A stretch of 64,000 nucleotides of DNA from Calliphora vicina (GCF_958450345.1 NC_088783.1:17363701-17427700), one strand, 5' to 3'. Shown: positions 24,560 to 36,665, counted from the stretch's first letter. Program-made: numbers and translations. The notes: a model not told the origin generated them from the sequence alone.

Positions 24560-26345
24560 AGTTCATAAATTCAATGTGGTGACTGGTCTGATTTGTGAAG
24601 GGTGTACGTGGAAGCAGAAAGCATTAAGCTTATTGCACCCGATTTCAGGTGTGCTAGACGTTTATCTTCAGACTCTGCTATAGACCGTGAGCCTCCTCCA
24701 AGTACTACACGCTATCCTGCTAGCGCGGAATTGACTGTGTCTACATGAATGTTGTTCAAAGCAGTCAAGTAGGAGCTGCATTATGCATTAAGCCTCTGCA
24801 TCTCTCTGCTATAGACCGTGAACCGCCTCCAAGTACTACATTCACACGCTAACCTGCTACTGGGGAATTGATCGCGAGGAGCTCTTATCCTCGTTTATAC
24901 TTAGGTCCAATCCGCCATGTCTCGGGAAAGACTCCAACAATGTAATGTCAACGTTTGGATAACTCCTCCGATGACAACCCCGAAGGAGCTGTTGCTTCAA
25001 CATAACGTTTTGTTCCCTGACCTTTAGAACCTTTGTTTCCTTATGAAGCTAATGTTTTGATGATATTTAAAGGTAGCCCGGGACGATCCTTAAGGCTGCG
25101 TTTTGGCAGTTTTGAATATTTCTCTGCTGGTTATTACTCAACGAAGTTAACCGCACTGGAGCAGAATATTCTTGGTCTCTGCTATAGACCATGAGCCTTC
25201 ATTCACACGCTATCCTGCTACCACAGAATTGATTGCGTCCATATGAATGTTGTTCAAAGGTGTCAATTAGGAGCTGCATTAAGCATTAAACCTGTTGCTC
25301 CATCCCAATTTCAGGTCCGCCAGATATTTTGTTTTATGCCGCAGAATCTTCATATCTGCTATAGATCTGCTATAGACCCTGAGACTCACACTCTATCCTG
25401 CTAACGCGGAATTGATGGCGGCTATATGAATGTTGTTCAAAGCTGTCAAGTAGGAGCTGCTCTCCTCGTATATACTAGAAACCCGCATAGCAGAAATAGG
25501 AATGAAACGTTGTCCCAGAAACCTGATGCGTAGATCTCCTAATACCAGGTAATGACAAAGAAGATGAAATATGATCTCATCATCGTCTTCAGTTTGACAA
25601 CTTCTACAGAAGTCATTAAAGCGCAGGCCAAGTCTCCTCGCATGGTTGCCAAAAGTGCACGAATATACTTAAGTCCAGTCGGTGAAGTGTCTCGGGAAAG
25701 ACTCCAACAAAATAATGTCAAAGTTTGTTGTTAATTAATTTAAAAATAACTCCTGCGATGACATCCCAGAAGGACCCTTAGAACCATCACTTCCTTATGA
25801 AGATAGTGTTTTGATGTTATCTAAAGACAGCCTGTGATGATAATTAGGGCTGCGTTTTGACAGATTATAATATTTCTCCGTTGTTTATTAAGTTGACCGC
25901 ACTGGAGCAGCGTAATTGATCGACTGCAGAATATTCTTGGTCTCTGGTATAGACCTCGAGCCTCCTCCAAGTACCACATTAACATGCTATCCAGGAACCG
26001 CTGAATTGATGTCTTTTATATGAATGTTGTTTAAAGCTGTCAGGAAGGAGCTGCGATGGAAGGGATCTTGCATCTTTCTTTTTAAGCTCTACGTAAGTAG
26101 GTCCAGTCGTCCATGTTTCGGGGAAGTCTCAAAAAATGTAATGTCGAAGTTTTGGATAACTCCTGCGATGCCATCCAAGAAGGAACTATTGCTTCAACAT
26201 AACGTTTTGTTCCCTGATCCATAGAACCATTGCTTCCTTATGAAGCTAATGTTTTGATGCTATTTGAAGGCAACCCGTGACTATTCTTAAGACTGCGTAT
26301 TGACAGCGAAGGTGACCACACTGGAGCAGCGTAATTGAGCGACCA
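24560..26345 (-). pseudogene. Three tandem decayed copies of a Jockey-type RT C-terminus
   Basis: On the minus strand a conceptual translation with frameshifts reads ALRIVTGCLQIASKH, then LHKEAMVLWIREQNVMLKQ, then FLLGWHRRSYP, the arrangement found in the region after the RT domain of Jockey-clade elements (ALR-TGC ... LH-E-K-L ... HN-ML--QFLL). The same ~600-bp block is present three times, near 24900-25200, 25740-25960 and 26100-26345, each followed by ctctgctatagacc(g/t)tgagcc. Every copy is broken by stops. Tandem arrangement of 3' ends is unusual for a LINE. Confidence 0.7.
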
Positions 26346-27765
26346 ATCGTGTTATAGGTAACTAACAAGGTCTCCTTGTTCAAATTTCGAAATTTGCTCG
26401 TTATTTTATTGTCAGCTGCTAAGTAGTAAAAAGTCTATTAAAAGTGAGCCCGGATGGTTCAATGTCGATATCTATTCCCTGATTAGTATGTATGAATGCA
26501 ATTGCTCTAAGAGTATATTCCTTTCGCCCACTGTTACACTGTGGGCGAAAGGAATACCTTCCATTTATCAAATTTGTTTTAATTAAATAAATTTTCTCAA
26601 ATATATGTGTCTTATTTCTACAAGTTTCTTACTTAAATTAATTTCAACATTTTGAAATTAATTAATCCTGACAAAGAAATAAAAAAAAAATCATGATTAC
26701 CTTTCTGAATCTTCTTGGTATGTAATAGTTATCCATGTTAAACCAGTAACTACAAACAACAAAATACACATACACATGATATGAGGAATGTAGAATCGTT
26801 ACTTTTATTTCACTTAAATCCCAAAGCCTTTTTACTTTCTCTATGACCAACAGTGAGGGCAGAGGGTGGTTTTGATTTAACATGTCATTTGTAACAAAAT
26901 GAAAAGTTGATTGTAAACTTAAAAAAGATTTCATCAGATGCTTGTTTAGATGGAACACATAATTGATAAAGAATTATTAACAAAGTAAGTTTTCAAACGT
27001 TTTTTAAACATTTACAATTGAGTTAGGCGATTAGTTTAAAAACAAAGAACGATGTAATTAAAATCTTTACATATGTATTTACTTTCAATGAAGTTCTATA
27101 AAATGCGTATTAACCCAATATATCAGCTATCATGTCTTATATTTTCTTTGACACATTGAAGACAACAAGCTAAAATCTACACACTACAGCTATAAAATTC
27201 TAGGCAAATAGAGTTGAATTGGGAATTCCAATGCATAGAAAAAATGAGGAAAAATAAAGCAACATAATGTATTCCTTTGGGGCTCCTGGCAGCAACAGAA
27301 TCCGTTCAAGTTGACTTCAATTTTTAGTCATTTTTATTTTCTTGTTGTAGCTGTTGTCGTTTGTATAACCCATTCAGACAAACACACATTCAGTATATAC
27401 AATACTTAGATGTTTATACATATAAACTTTATATTATAAAGGCATGTTTAAAAGTTCTTTCTAAACAATAGAAATAGAAGATAATTCTTAAAGAAAATAC
27501 TTTTTTCCTTTAAGAATTCTTTATAAACATAAATCGGATGTGTGTAACGTGAAATTACATGCTGTAGCTTTTCCAAAGTATTCGACGAAATGGTTTGAGT
27601 TCTCCTTAATAATTACTCATATAATACATTACAGATATCAATTCGATTGCTATTAACCGATAGTAGTTGGCCTCCGAATTGTATTCTGTCTGGAATTATA
27701 TTCTATAATATCCAACCAGATTATATATATAAATTGGAATTGGTCCCTCGCACAAAACTGCGTGA
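26346..27765. other. Intergenic DNA with one perfect hairpin
   Basis: No gene recognised. The only structured item is the 16-bp perfect inverted repeat at 26516-26556. Confidence 0.4.
26516..26556. repeat. Perfect 16-bp inverted repeat with 9-nt loop
   Basis: Arms tattcctttcgcccac (26516-26531) and gtgggcgaaaggaata (26541-26556) around tgttacact. It is GC-richer than its surroundings. It could be a fused pair of transposon ends left after internal deletion; a structured RNA is less likely since no adjacent gene is seen. Confidence 0.85.
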
Positions 27766-27769
27766 TTAG

Positions 27770-28345
27770 CACGCTATGTTGGACTTGAGATAAATATAAA
27801 GAAAACCAAAGCTATGATAACATCATGCTAAAAGGCCAACCAGATGAATACTTAGAAAGCTTCTGCTATCTATGCAGTACAGTGTCAACGAATGTCGGCG
27901 CTGAAACAGACGTAAATAATAGGCTCAATAAAGCGAGCACGGTATTTGGAAGATTACAACCAGCATGGAGAAGATCACAAATATCCAGACGAACCATGTA
28001 AAGTCTTCTCTGATGTACGGAAGTGAAAACTGGTTAGTATCGAACACCATCACGTAAAAGCTACAGTTATTCATCAACAAGTCCGTTACAATCAAATGCA
28101 GAATATTCTGGCCTAACAACATCAACAACCCATACCAACACAAATAAAACGTAGGAAATGGAAATAATCCTGAGAGTATAACAAGGATAGCGCTAGAATG
28201 GAATCCTCAAGGCTCAAGAAGCCGTAGTCGGCCAAATAATACATGGAGATGCACGATACTCCAAGAACAAGGACAGTGCAATCTTACATGGGAAGACGTG
28301 AAAACAAATGCAACAAATCGTGTAAGAATCGAGGAGAGTAATAAT
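27770..28345 (+). pseudogene. Non-LTR retrotransposon C-terminal fragment
   Basis: Conceptual plus-strand translation shows LESFCYLCSTVSTN, TDVNNRLNKASTVFGRLQPA and SLMYGSENW, then ALEWNPQGSRSRSRPNNTWR and LTWEDVKTNATNRVRIEE. This is the stretch following the RT domain in LINEs that carry the YLGS ... LYGSE-W ... W-P-G-R-RGRP-N-TWR signature. Frameshifts and stops throughout. A different LINE from those at 20726 and 29800. Confidence 0.75.
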
Positions 28346-29045
28346 ATTTTGCTTTACCAGATTTTTAAATTCCAACTACGAAGACGTGTTGATATTTTTT
28401 AGCTAAGATAACAGGAGATTAAGGTCAATTTAATAAAACTGTGTTCAAATCATATCAACCAGAAATAGTTCATGTTTTTTATTGGCAAAGAAAGCAAACA
28501 TATGCTAGGAACCTAGACAGGCTGAGAAATATGCAAAATCAAGTGAAATTGAGTATTAAAAAATTTAAAGTTTGTCTGAATATACACGGAGGGTTGTACC
28601 CAACTCCAACAATTAGAATACATGCAATTTTCTACTACTAGGAGCCTAGGTCTTGGAATTGTTTTAAATGGAGGACATTTTTTATTATTGCATTCCTATA
28701 AACATTATCTCATTATAGAATATCATATAGTGGGACATCGCAAAAACTAAAATTCATACCCAAACATAATTAATTGAAAACAAAATCCAACATGGTTAAA
28801 CAATTTTTCCATCTGCAAAAATCTGTAGGATGTAGTGTCGGATCTAGATGCAAACTCCTATACAGAGAGTATAATTTCTAATGCAGAACTTTGTGCTAAT
28901 GACTATAATCCAGTATAAGATTTGATGGCATCATTCCGGACTAAATCATCTTATGAAATGAGCGCTGTGTTGTCAAATCTAAATGCTAATTCCGGGAAGA
29001 ATTTTCAATGCAGAACTTTCTGCTACATGTACAAGTAAATCAATG
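28346..29045. other. Intergenic DNA, no gene recognised
   Basis: Short chance open frames only; no family resemblance. Confidence 0.35.
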
Positions 29046-29049
29046 AAAG

Positions 29050-29795
29050 ATTATTGGGTGTATGACTTAAAAATGCTGGATTTTTTTCTAATTTGAGCTT
29101 TTATTTTGAAACATTTGTACAATATTATTTCATTATTTATTCAAATTATTGTCCATTGTTAGCTATGACCTTTTCACATCTTTCTGGCAACATATGGATT
29201 CCGAGGCAAAACTTCCCAACCACTTCATTCTAAATACTTTCTAATAGTTATGATCGCTTAAAACGAATTAGTTGCGTTCGGTACAGGTTCCTTGAGATGG
29301 TCTAGGCAGATTTCAACAGCTCCTAATAGACAGGACCCTTTTGCTCCCACCAAATCCAGAGAACTACCTTAGCGGTCTTCACATACGATCTCTTACGCTT
29401 CGGGTTATAGTAATGTATACATTTTTCATCGCAAGTAATGATGCGGTGCAAACGTCTTTCGGATTCGTATGTTGCCCAATGTCTATGCTTTTAGATGAAT
29501 CCTGCTGCTCGAAAACGTTGAGAAAGTTCTGCTTGTGTAGCTCCCAAAGATTTTGTTGAGTTTTACAACAATCTCCAATTTTTGGTCTTCAAACTGCTTG
29601 GGGCTGGCCTGGACGGTTTTTGCATTCCGTGTCAAATAAACCACTTCTGAACTTCACATTCCATCTCTCGCAAGTTGAAACCAATGGAATACAATTACCA
29701 TAAGGTTTGGTGAGCAATCGGTGTGCTTCAGCGGCACTTTTTTCAAATTAAAGAAGTAACGCAAAACTTCCCGCATATTGTTTGTACAAACAACT
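29050..29795 (-). pseudogene. Internally deleted mariner element
   Basis: Left end tattgggtgtatgacttaaa is the outer end of the element. On the minus strand the transposase N-terminus (...LKKSAAEAHRLLTKPYG-like, near 29700-29780) and C-terminus (ESICCQKDVK-like, near 29170-29210) remain, but most of the DDD core is missing or scrambled. The internal block at 29270-29440 matches the CIWW/GQPAD region of the 51400 copy. Confidence 0.75.
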
Positions 29796-29799
29796 TACT

Positions 29800-30790
29800 T
29801 ACTTAGATGGCTATAAACAACCGTTAAGGTCAGTAGCCTGATTTAGAATAGTTTTCCATGTGCGTCGATCTAATGCGCTTCGCCTCCAGTTTCTAGCACC
29901 AAGTTTTGCGAGATCTTCCTCAACATGATCCTTCCACCGGAGTTTGGGTCTTCCCCTTCTACGTCTTCCTTCGGGATCGAATTCGAATAATTTTATCGCC
30001 GGAGCATTCTCGTCCATACGTATGACATGACCTAACCAGCGCAACCTTGATGCGCTTAACAATATTGATATCCTCGTACATCTCATATAGCTCGTGATTC
30101 ATTCGGTGGCGATACTCTCCGTCGACGCAGATAGGTCCATATATTTTGCGGAGAATCTTTCTCTCAAACACCCCAAGAACAGCTTCATCTGCTTGCGTAA
30201 GCACCCACGCTTCAGCGCCATATAGTAGCACGGGTAATATAAGCCTTCTATAGAGTGTAATTTTTGTTTGTCGAGAGAGGGCCTTGTTTCTAAACTGCTT
30301 GCTTAGCCCGAAATAGCATCTATTAGCGAGAATAGTTCTTCGTTTTATCTCCAGACTGATATTAATTGTTGGTTTATGGCGGTACCGAGATAGATAAAGT
30401 TGTTTACTACCTCGAAGTTATAGTCACCAACGTTCACATACTGACCCAGTCTTCTTGCTTCCTTGTTCGTTGATACCATTAACTTTGTTTTATCCTCATT
30501 TACTACCAGACCAACCTTCACCGACTCCTTTTCGATACTAGAGAATGATGCAGTTACCGCCCCATGATATCAATATCATCGGCATAAGCGAGTAGCATAT
30601 GTTTCTTGTTGTATATTGTGCCTGTTCTATTAACTGCAGCACCTCGCAAGATTTTTTCCAACAAAATGTACAAACAAAGCGTCATCAATTGTAAATCCCG
30701 TATTTTTAAGTCATACACCCAATACTTTCCTCGATCCGAGACAACTTTCTTACCGATCGTCCGGTAACCCGTTAACACTGCTATTAGCCT
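29800..30790 (-). pseudogene. LINE fragment with YADDIDIMGR and C-terminal RRRGRPKLRW segment
   Basis: Read on the minus strand: an RT catalytic YADDIDIMGR (30554-30590), then after about 300 bp of broken coding, LLYGAEAWVLTQADEAVLG and ERKILRKIYGPICVDGEYRH (30231-30120), and in the next frame RLRWLGHVIRMDENAPAIKL with RRRRGRPKLRWKDHVEEDL (30060-29880), ending at 29811. At least one frameshift near 30050. The RT part upstream is interrupted by a mariner end at 30655-30735. Common insect non-LTR type; clade not assigned. Confidence 0.82.
30655..30735 (-). mobile_element. Mariner end fragment inside a LINE
   Basis: Reverse complement begins ttgggtgtatgacttaaaaa and runs into gacgctttgtttgtaca, the same terminal motifs as the mariner copies at 29050 and 51400. 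Only ~80 bp, suggesting a deleted insertion. Confidence 0.6.
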
Positions 30791-31390
30791 CGGCTATCCA
30801 TCCTCACGTGTCCTATTAAAGTGTTTTATACTGTTACACTTTATCGATGTGGGCCACAAATTTCCGTCATTCTTTCCGTTAGACAACCTAGCCTCGATGG
30901 TTCTTCTCAATACTGTCTGACTAAATTGAGGAAGAGATTGACTTGGAGACTGAAATTCAGGATCTTGCTCGTAGAGGCTGAAAATCAGGATCTTGCAAGA
31001 TATTTTCAGGATCTTGCTCTTTTTATGTGATATAAACTATCTTCTGATTGAACTACATTTATGCAAGAAGAACAACATTTTCTCTTCTCAATACCAGGAT
31101 TAGATTTGAATATTGATGAAAATATTAATGTCTTCGACTGACTGACTTTAAAGTTTGCCCTCATATATATGCATGAACATTAGCATCTACTATATATAAT
31201 GTTGTGTTAGTGATTGACTAAGTGTTGTTGTATGAGTTTAGTAACACACGTAGTTATATGCTTGTATACAAGTAAAAGGAAAAAGTTTCGAGAAAAAAAA
31301 AAACGTGCGGATACAAATGCACACTAATACAAATTCACTTATACACACACACACACGCGCATTCAATGATATTTAAATTTACATACTTAC
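30791..31390. other. Start of a long intron (or intergenic)
   Basis: No coding frame recognised. If the exon at 31391-31450 is real, this sequence is the 5' part of its first intron on the minus strand. CA/AC-rich simple sequence lies near 31318-31362. Confidence 0.4.
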
Positions 31391-31450
31391 CTTGCAGTCC
31401 TTGGAACTAGTCAAGCTTTGGCTAATGCGTTTGCTATTAAAAGCCACCAT
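31391..31450 (-). CDS. First coding exon of an unidentified gene (20 codons, partial)
   Basis: On the minus strand an ATG in good context (aataatggtgg) opens 20 codons, MVAFNSKRISQSLTSSKDCK, ending in phase 0 at a strong donor, tgcaag|gtaagtatg. Codon use is balanced and GC content is higher than in the flanks, as expected of real coding sequence. The preceding ~100 nt look like a 5' UTR. No downstream exon could be recognised towards position 6574, so the rest must lie behind a long intron or beyond the PDXDC1-like gene. The product is unknown. It could instead be a chance ATG followed by a donor. Confidence 0.5.
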
Positions 31451-31576
31451 TATTTAACAAATTGAATTAAAAGACTGGCGAATTTAACACGGAATGGAAA
31501 TTGATGTTGATAGCGACTGGCACTATTAATAAAACTATTTAATACACTACTTTAAAGGTTACCAGTGGCCACAAAG

Positions 31577-31584
31577 GTAACTGC
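31577..31584. other. Left 8-bp target duplication of the hAT-like element
   Basis: gtaactgc, matching gtaactac at 33574-33581 in seven of eight positions. Confidence 0.7.
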
Positions 31585-32189
31585 TAGGGTATTCGTATTA
31601 TTCGATTTTTCTCTTGTTCGAATAAAACGAATAATTCGAATAAGAGATTTTAACTTGTTCGAATAATTCGATCACACGTTTAAAATTAATCGAATTATTC
31701 GAATAATTTAAATTTTTGTTTTAAAAAAGTAAAGAATGAAGTTTTAATGTCGGTTTTTAATATTTTATTGTTAAAGAAAAACAAAAAATAACGTTAAAGT
31801 TAACAATTCAAGTATTAATAATGTTAAAAAACATTCGAAAACAAAGTCCATCATTAAATTTTCAACAGAAATATTCTGATCAGATTAACTCCCGAACAAT
31901 CTACAAAACAATTGACTAGCAAACCCTTTAGTTTCCGTTTTAGAGTTATGCTTTAAAAAATTTGAGCTGAATTGAGTAACTAATTCTTTAGTAAATTAAT
32001 AATTCACTAATTCTAAATTATTTATAACAAATTGTATTATACATCAAGCTTTATCAACGTTGCCGAATCTTTGCTTAATAAAGTGGTCTTGGGGAATTAT
32101 ACAATAAAGGGAATCTGTCCAAAGTTTGATATCATTGTCAGTGAACGTGGCTAATTTGAAGTCAGGCAGTGCATGATTAACGCGTTTAT

Positions 32190-32408
32190 CATACGCCATC
32201 TGTGGTGTACTTTCTACAATGTTCTTTAACTGGATATTCGAATACAGCGATGCCAACTTACGATCAAATCAACTGAAAGCTTTTATTTAATAATGCCCAC
32301 AGATATGTTACAGTTTGCTATTACAGTACTGTTATTTGAAAGCATTATGCTACTTTTAAATCAGCCCTTAAAATCGTTATATTTGAATTCAAGTACAATT
32401 TCGTAACA
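32190..32408 (-). mobile_element. Partial gypsy-type LTR (first copy inside hAT element)
   Basis: Matches, in reverse orientation, the first ~220 bp of the solo LTR at 53984-54588; it ends exactly at the LTR terminus (ttcgtaaca). It is followed by atat and then the second copy. Confidence 0.8.
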
Positions 32409-32412
32409 ATAT

Positions 32413-33002
32413 TGTTACGTTTTAACCTTTTCAAAACGTTTGGTTTATTTCCTTTAAATAAACCGGATACTTTTGATTGCAAATAGTAGTTTAGTAGTTT
32501 GAAAATTGTAACAACTCTTTATTTATTTAAAATGTACAACAACAGAATTAAATAGTCACTTAATGTTTTTTTTATACACGTTTATAAATTCTCAGAAATA
32601 CAGACACTTTATAATGTATACGAATTCACTTGAAAAATACAGCACACTTTAAGGCACTCAGTTGATGTTTATTCAAATAGCGTCTCTGATAAACTCACTA
32701 ACGACTGCAACCTCTGCCACTATTTATAACAATGCCATCTGCACTCTAGATTGCTCTTTAACTGTCAAAGTTCGAATATTCTAGATCATACGCCATCTGT
32801 GGTGTACTTTCTACAATGTTCTTTAACTGAATATTCGAATTCAAACAGCGATGCCAATTTACGATCAATGGTCAACTGAAAGCTTTTATTTAATAATGCC
32901 CGCAGATATGTTACAGTTTGCTATTACAGCACTGTTATTTGAAAGCATTATGCTACTTTTAAATCAGCCCTTAAAATCGTTATATTTAAATTCAAGTACA
33001 AT
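32413..33002 (-). mobile_element. Nearly complete gypsy-type LTR (second copy inside hAT element)
   Basis: Starts tgttacgttttaacc, the inverse of the 3' end of the 53984-54588 LTR, and extends to ttcaagtacaat, missing only the last ~9 bp. Contains the same TATA-like tataaatag (here inverted, ctatttataa near 32719). Confidence 0.82.
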
Positions 33003-33573
33003 ATTTTAAGATCATGGCCTTCATCTATTTCAATGTATCATTATAAATGTCACCATCAATATCACTTTCGACGACCGTTTCAAAATCACATTCTCCATCA
33101 TATTCAACTCCACTTTAATCTAAGTTAATATTTTGATTATTAATTGCGATTCTTCTAATATTTCGCCATCTAAATAACATATATTTTATTCCGTACCTTT
33201 TATTTTCATTGGTTCAAGTCCTAAGTCAAAAATTTTGTAAGAATTGTAACTTATTGCAGTAATATTTATATATTTATAGAAGGAGTTATCGGAACACTCA
33301 TCTATAGTTATCGAAAGTCCCTTTGTCTTTAGTTATTTGTCCAATTTCAGAAACAATACAATTTTTGTGAGTCATTATTACTTATTTAAATTTTAAATTA
33401 TGAAAAATTTTAAGCAATTTAATAAATTTAAATATATATGAACATTTATTCGTTTTATTCGATTATTCTACATACAATTGTTCGAATTATTCGTTATTCG
33501 AAAATGGCCATTTTTAAATTGTTGAAATAATTATTCGATTAATCGAACGATCATTATTCGAATGAATACCCTA

Positions 33574-33581
33574 GTAACTAC
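33574..33581. other. Right 8-bp target duplication of the hAT-like element
   Basis: gtaactac; see 31577-31584. Confidence 0.7.
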
Positions 33582-35825
33582 AGTGTTAAATAAGTATAGT
33601 GCAAAATTGACTATTAACACTTTTAAAACTGCAGGGTACTCAAACATGTTTCACCATGCAACTACAAAATAAAAAAGAAAAATAATCATTTGATGGTTTT
33701 CAATGAGTGAGTGAGAATGACTGAATGATTCGGTTGACCCAAAGGCAAATACATCCAGTAGTACTCGTACATACAACCATATAGATACAGATATTGCCGT
33801 AGATGTATATTTTTCCATATTTGCTGTTTATGTGTTTGTATATGTATGTATGTGTTTTCATAAGTTATTTTTGCCAGTGTATGAGTATCGTGTTAAGTAA
33901 ATAATGACAATGTCACAAAATTGACCACCTTTTTGTGTGTGGTGTTCATGTGTTTTATTTAATTTTTTCCATTTCGTTTGGTCACAAGTGTTAATATGAG
34001 TCATGTGTGCGTGTTCTATTCACAATCACAATCACTTTTACATCACTTACCTTCGTATACACCTCACATCACTGCATAAATCATCTTCTTTTTGTGATTC
34101 ACTCTAGTAAATGCATGAACTTTTTGTATTTGAACTTTCTTTGAGCAGAGACAGTGGGCTAAGTGTAAAATGAAATACTGGAAATAAGAAAAAAACTATT
34201 CAAATTACAAATGGTTTATTTTAAATGATCCCTGATACTTAGGAATACTTAGGATCACTTATACTAGGAAAGAGCTTTGACTACAACGATGAAATCTTGT
34301 CTCAATCAAATACATATTTTGATAAGAAAAAAGGGGAAAAATCGCGAACGAGAGTCCTCATTTATCCTGGGACTTTAGTAAATAATTTTCATAGGAATAA
34401 ATAAATCATAAGTTAATATTTGAACTCCGATTTAGTTACAGAGAAGCTGTTATTCCATCAATATTAGGCAAAGAGGGAAGCGAAATTGTTACTAAATAAT
34501 GTTAAAAGAAGCTATGAAAGCTAAACATTCAACCATTGTTTGCATTAAAGATTTTCAACAAAAATTGCGATAGCTTTTTCTTTAATTAAAGATTCTCTCT
34601 GTGTTAATATGCCATGAGAAGAAGCAAACAGAAAGAAACTAATTAAGTTACAACTCAATTAAAAACAAAAAAAACTCTTACTTCTACTCCTGAAGATGCC
34701 ACTGTGACTACTTCAGTCACTTTAAATATTCTGCTTTTGCCAAATAAAATCCTAAACAATGTTTGTTTTCAGCTTGTAAGTATTCAACAACTTTTTATTT
34801 TTGTTTTTTGTAAAAATCTTTGCCATGCATACAAGGATACATTAATTTTTTGTCATAAATACATACATATCCATCCATACATGTTAGAAAAATAATAATA
34901 AAAAAGAAAATCTAGCATTTCAACTGATTTTTTATGTAATTTTTGCTGTTGTTGTTGTTCACATACATAAAATTGTAACAAACTCACTCGTAAATACATA
35001 CATTCAGTCATTCATTCATTCGTTCATTCACTCATTCATGCTTTCATTCATTTTAGTGTAAAAAAAATGTTGAGTTCAGCATTGAATTTTTATGTTTGAT
35101 GGTTGGTTGTTGCTGGTTGGTGGCAGTGGCTGTGGCAGCAGCCAGCACAAGAAGCAACTACAAGAGAGTACAAGAGTGAGTACTTAATGACTATTTAATG
35201 TTTGTCATGTCTGCTGCTGCTCTTTGCTGCATGTAACAACTGACCTATTTCAAAAAATTTACTTTTTAAATCTTGTCGTTCGTTGTTGCTCTTGTTGTTG
35301 TTTTTGTTGCTGTTGCATGTTTAGTTTTATTATATACGGAGACCTCGTTTCGAAAACAATATGCCTTTAGTTTCTTTTTTATTAGTATTTTTTTAAGCTT
35401 GTTTTATTTATTTTTTAATACTTGTATGGTTGCAGTTTTATTTTTTATGCACTTTTTGTGTGTTTTATTTTTTGTTGCAAGCAATTGTCAAATTGTAAAT
35501 ACATTCATACAGCATTTTTTTTATTGCACTCGTATGCAAAACTAAACTAAACAACTATTTAGTTAAATTAAGTGACATTAGGTTGTTTTTTTTATTTTTG
35601 GAATATTAAAATGTTGAAAGAAGTTTTAAGGGAGAATGTGCTAATGGAATAATATAGTACATATTACTTTGAGATTAAATGGCTAAAGCTAAAATGGGTT
35701 TATTTTTTTTTTTGGAATTTGTCATTAGGGACTAAGAAACTTGATCCTTTTCAACAGAATTTTGATATAAGTTTAACCTAAAATGCCATGTTATGCTGTT
35801 CGCTAGCATATTATTTAACTCTTTA
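33582..35825. other. Intergenic DNA rich in short simple repeats
   Basis: No gene recognised. Contains CATT-type repeats at about 34990-35056 and GTT/TTG-rich sequence at about 35270-35330 that creates a spurious hydrophobic open frame (35273-35545). Confidence 0.45.
34990..35056. repeat. Imperfect CATT microsatellite
   Basis: cattcagtcattcattcatt, followed by cgttcattcactcattcatg, and further copies. Confidence 0.85.
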
Positions 35826-35827
35826 TA

Positions 35828-36665
35828 CTAGGGAGGGTTAATAAGTCCGCGACTTTTTGAATTTCCCACCTCTTAACTGAAAGAGCAACACTGATCCTGT
35901 CAACAGGCATCTGTCAGTTGACTCCTGTCAAAAGTTGATCAGGCTGAGTCATTTAGTTTGTGTTCGACGGCTATTGATAGCTGTCTTACCTTGTGACTTG
36001 AAGAGAAATTGGAAAAAAGTGAATTTGCTTATTAAGCATTGTTTTTTGCGGAAAATAACATCACTTAAGTAAATGATAAGCTTGATAATAGTATGGGAAC
36101 TCTCACCATTAATTTCAATGGTAAAAAAGTGGTTTATTGAATTTCATTGTGGCCGTACAAGCACGGAAGATGCCGTGCAGGACGCCCAGTTGAGGTTTCT
36201 ACAGCCGAAACAATTGAAACAAAACACGATATAGTGTTGGCCAAACGGATACTGACAATGTGGTTTAAATTTTTAATGATCACATGGGTATGAGGAAGCT
36301 TTCTGCAAGATGGGTTACGCGTTTGCTCACAATCGACCACAAATGCAATGGTGTACACATGTGCAGTTTCCATATCGATGAATTAAGCTATGAATTGCTC
36401 CCTCATCCATCCTATTCTCCGGTTTTAGCACCGAGTGACTCTTTCTTGTTGACAAACCTGAAACGATGAATACACGATGAAATCATCTTACAAAATATAC
36501 CTATTTGGATGACCTCGACAAATATAATTTTTTTGAAGGGATAACAAATAGGAGAAACGTATAGGAGGAAGTGTATAGAGCTCAAAGGACACTATGTTGA
36601 AAAATTAAATATTTTTTTATCCAAAAACCTGTGTTTCAATCAAAAAGGCATGGACTCTCTAAACC
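35828..36665 (+). pseudogene. Irritans-type mariner relic, internally deleted
   Basis: Left end near ctagggagggttaataagtc; right end near ctctctaaaccaccctcat (imperfect inverse). Coding traces on plus: KKWFIEFHCGRTSTEDA-like at 36120-36170, HMGMRKLSARWVTRLLTIDH at 36280-36340, then a jump to YELLPHPSYSPVLAPSDSF at 36390-36445, which contains the third catalytic Asp. The middle of the transposase, with the first two Asp residues, is deleted. Confidence 0.8.

Larger units (their letters stand above)
31585..33573. mobile_element. hAT-like element invaded by a gypsy-type LTR
   Basis: Ends tagggtattcg and its inverse cgaataccctaaa-type sequence (tagggtattc / gaataccctag), with many attcgaat motifs in the subterminal regions. 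TAGGG termini and an 8-bp duplication are hAT hallmarks. The minus strand 32044-32190 may be a transposase remnant (RVNHALPDFKLATFTDNDIK); this is a guess. The centre (32190-33002) is LTR sequence. Total length 1989 bp including the insertion. Confidence 0.75.

Noticed and set aside
24396..24683. 95-codon plus-strand frame
   Set aside because: Its 3' part overlaps antisense LINE sequence, and it has no recognisable domain.
35273..35545. 90-codon hydrophobic protein
   Set aside because: Derived from GTT/TTG and T-rich simple sequence; no homology motif.
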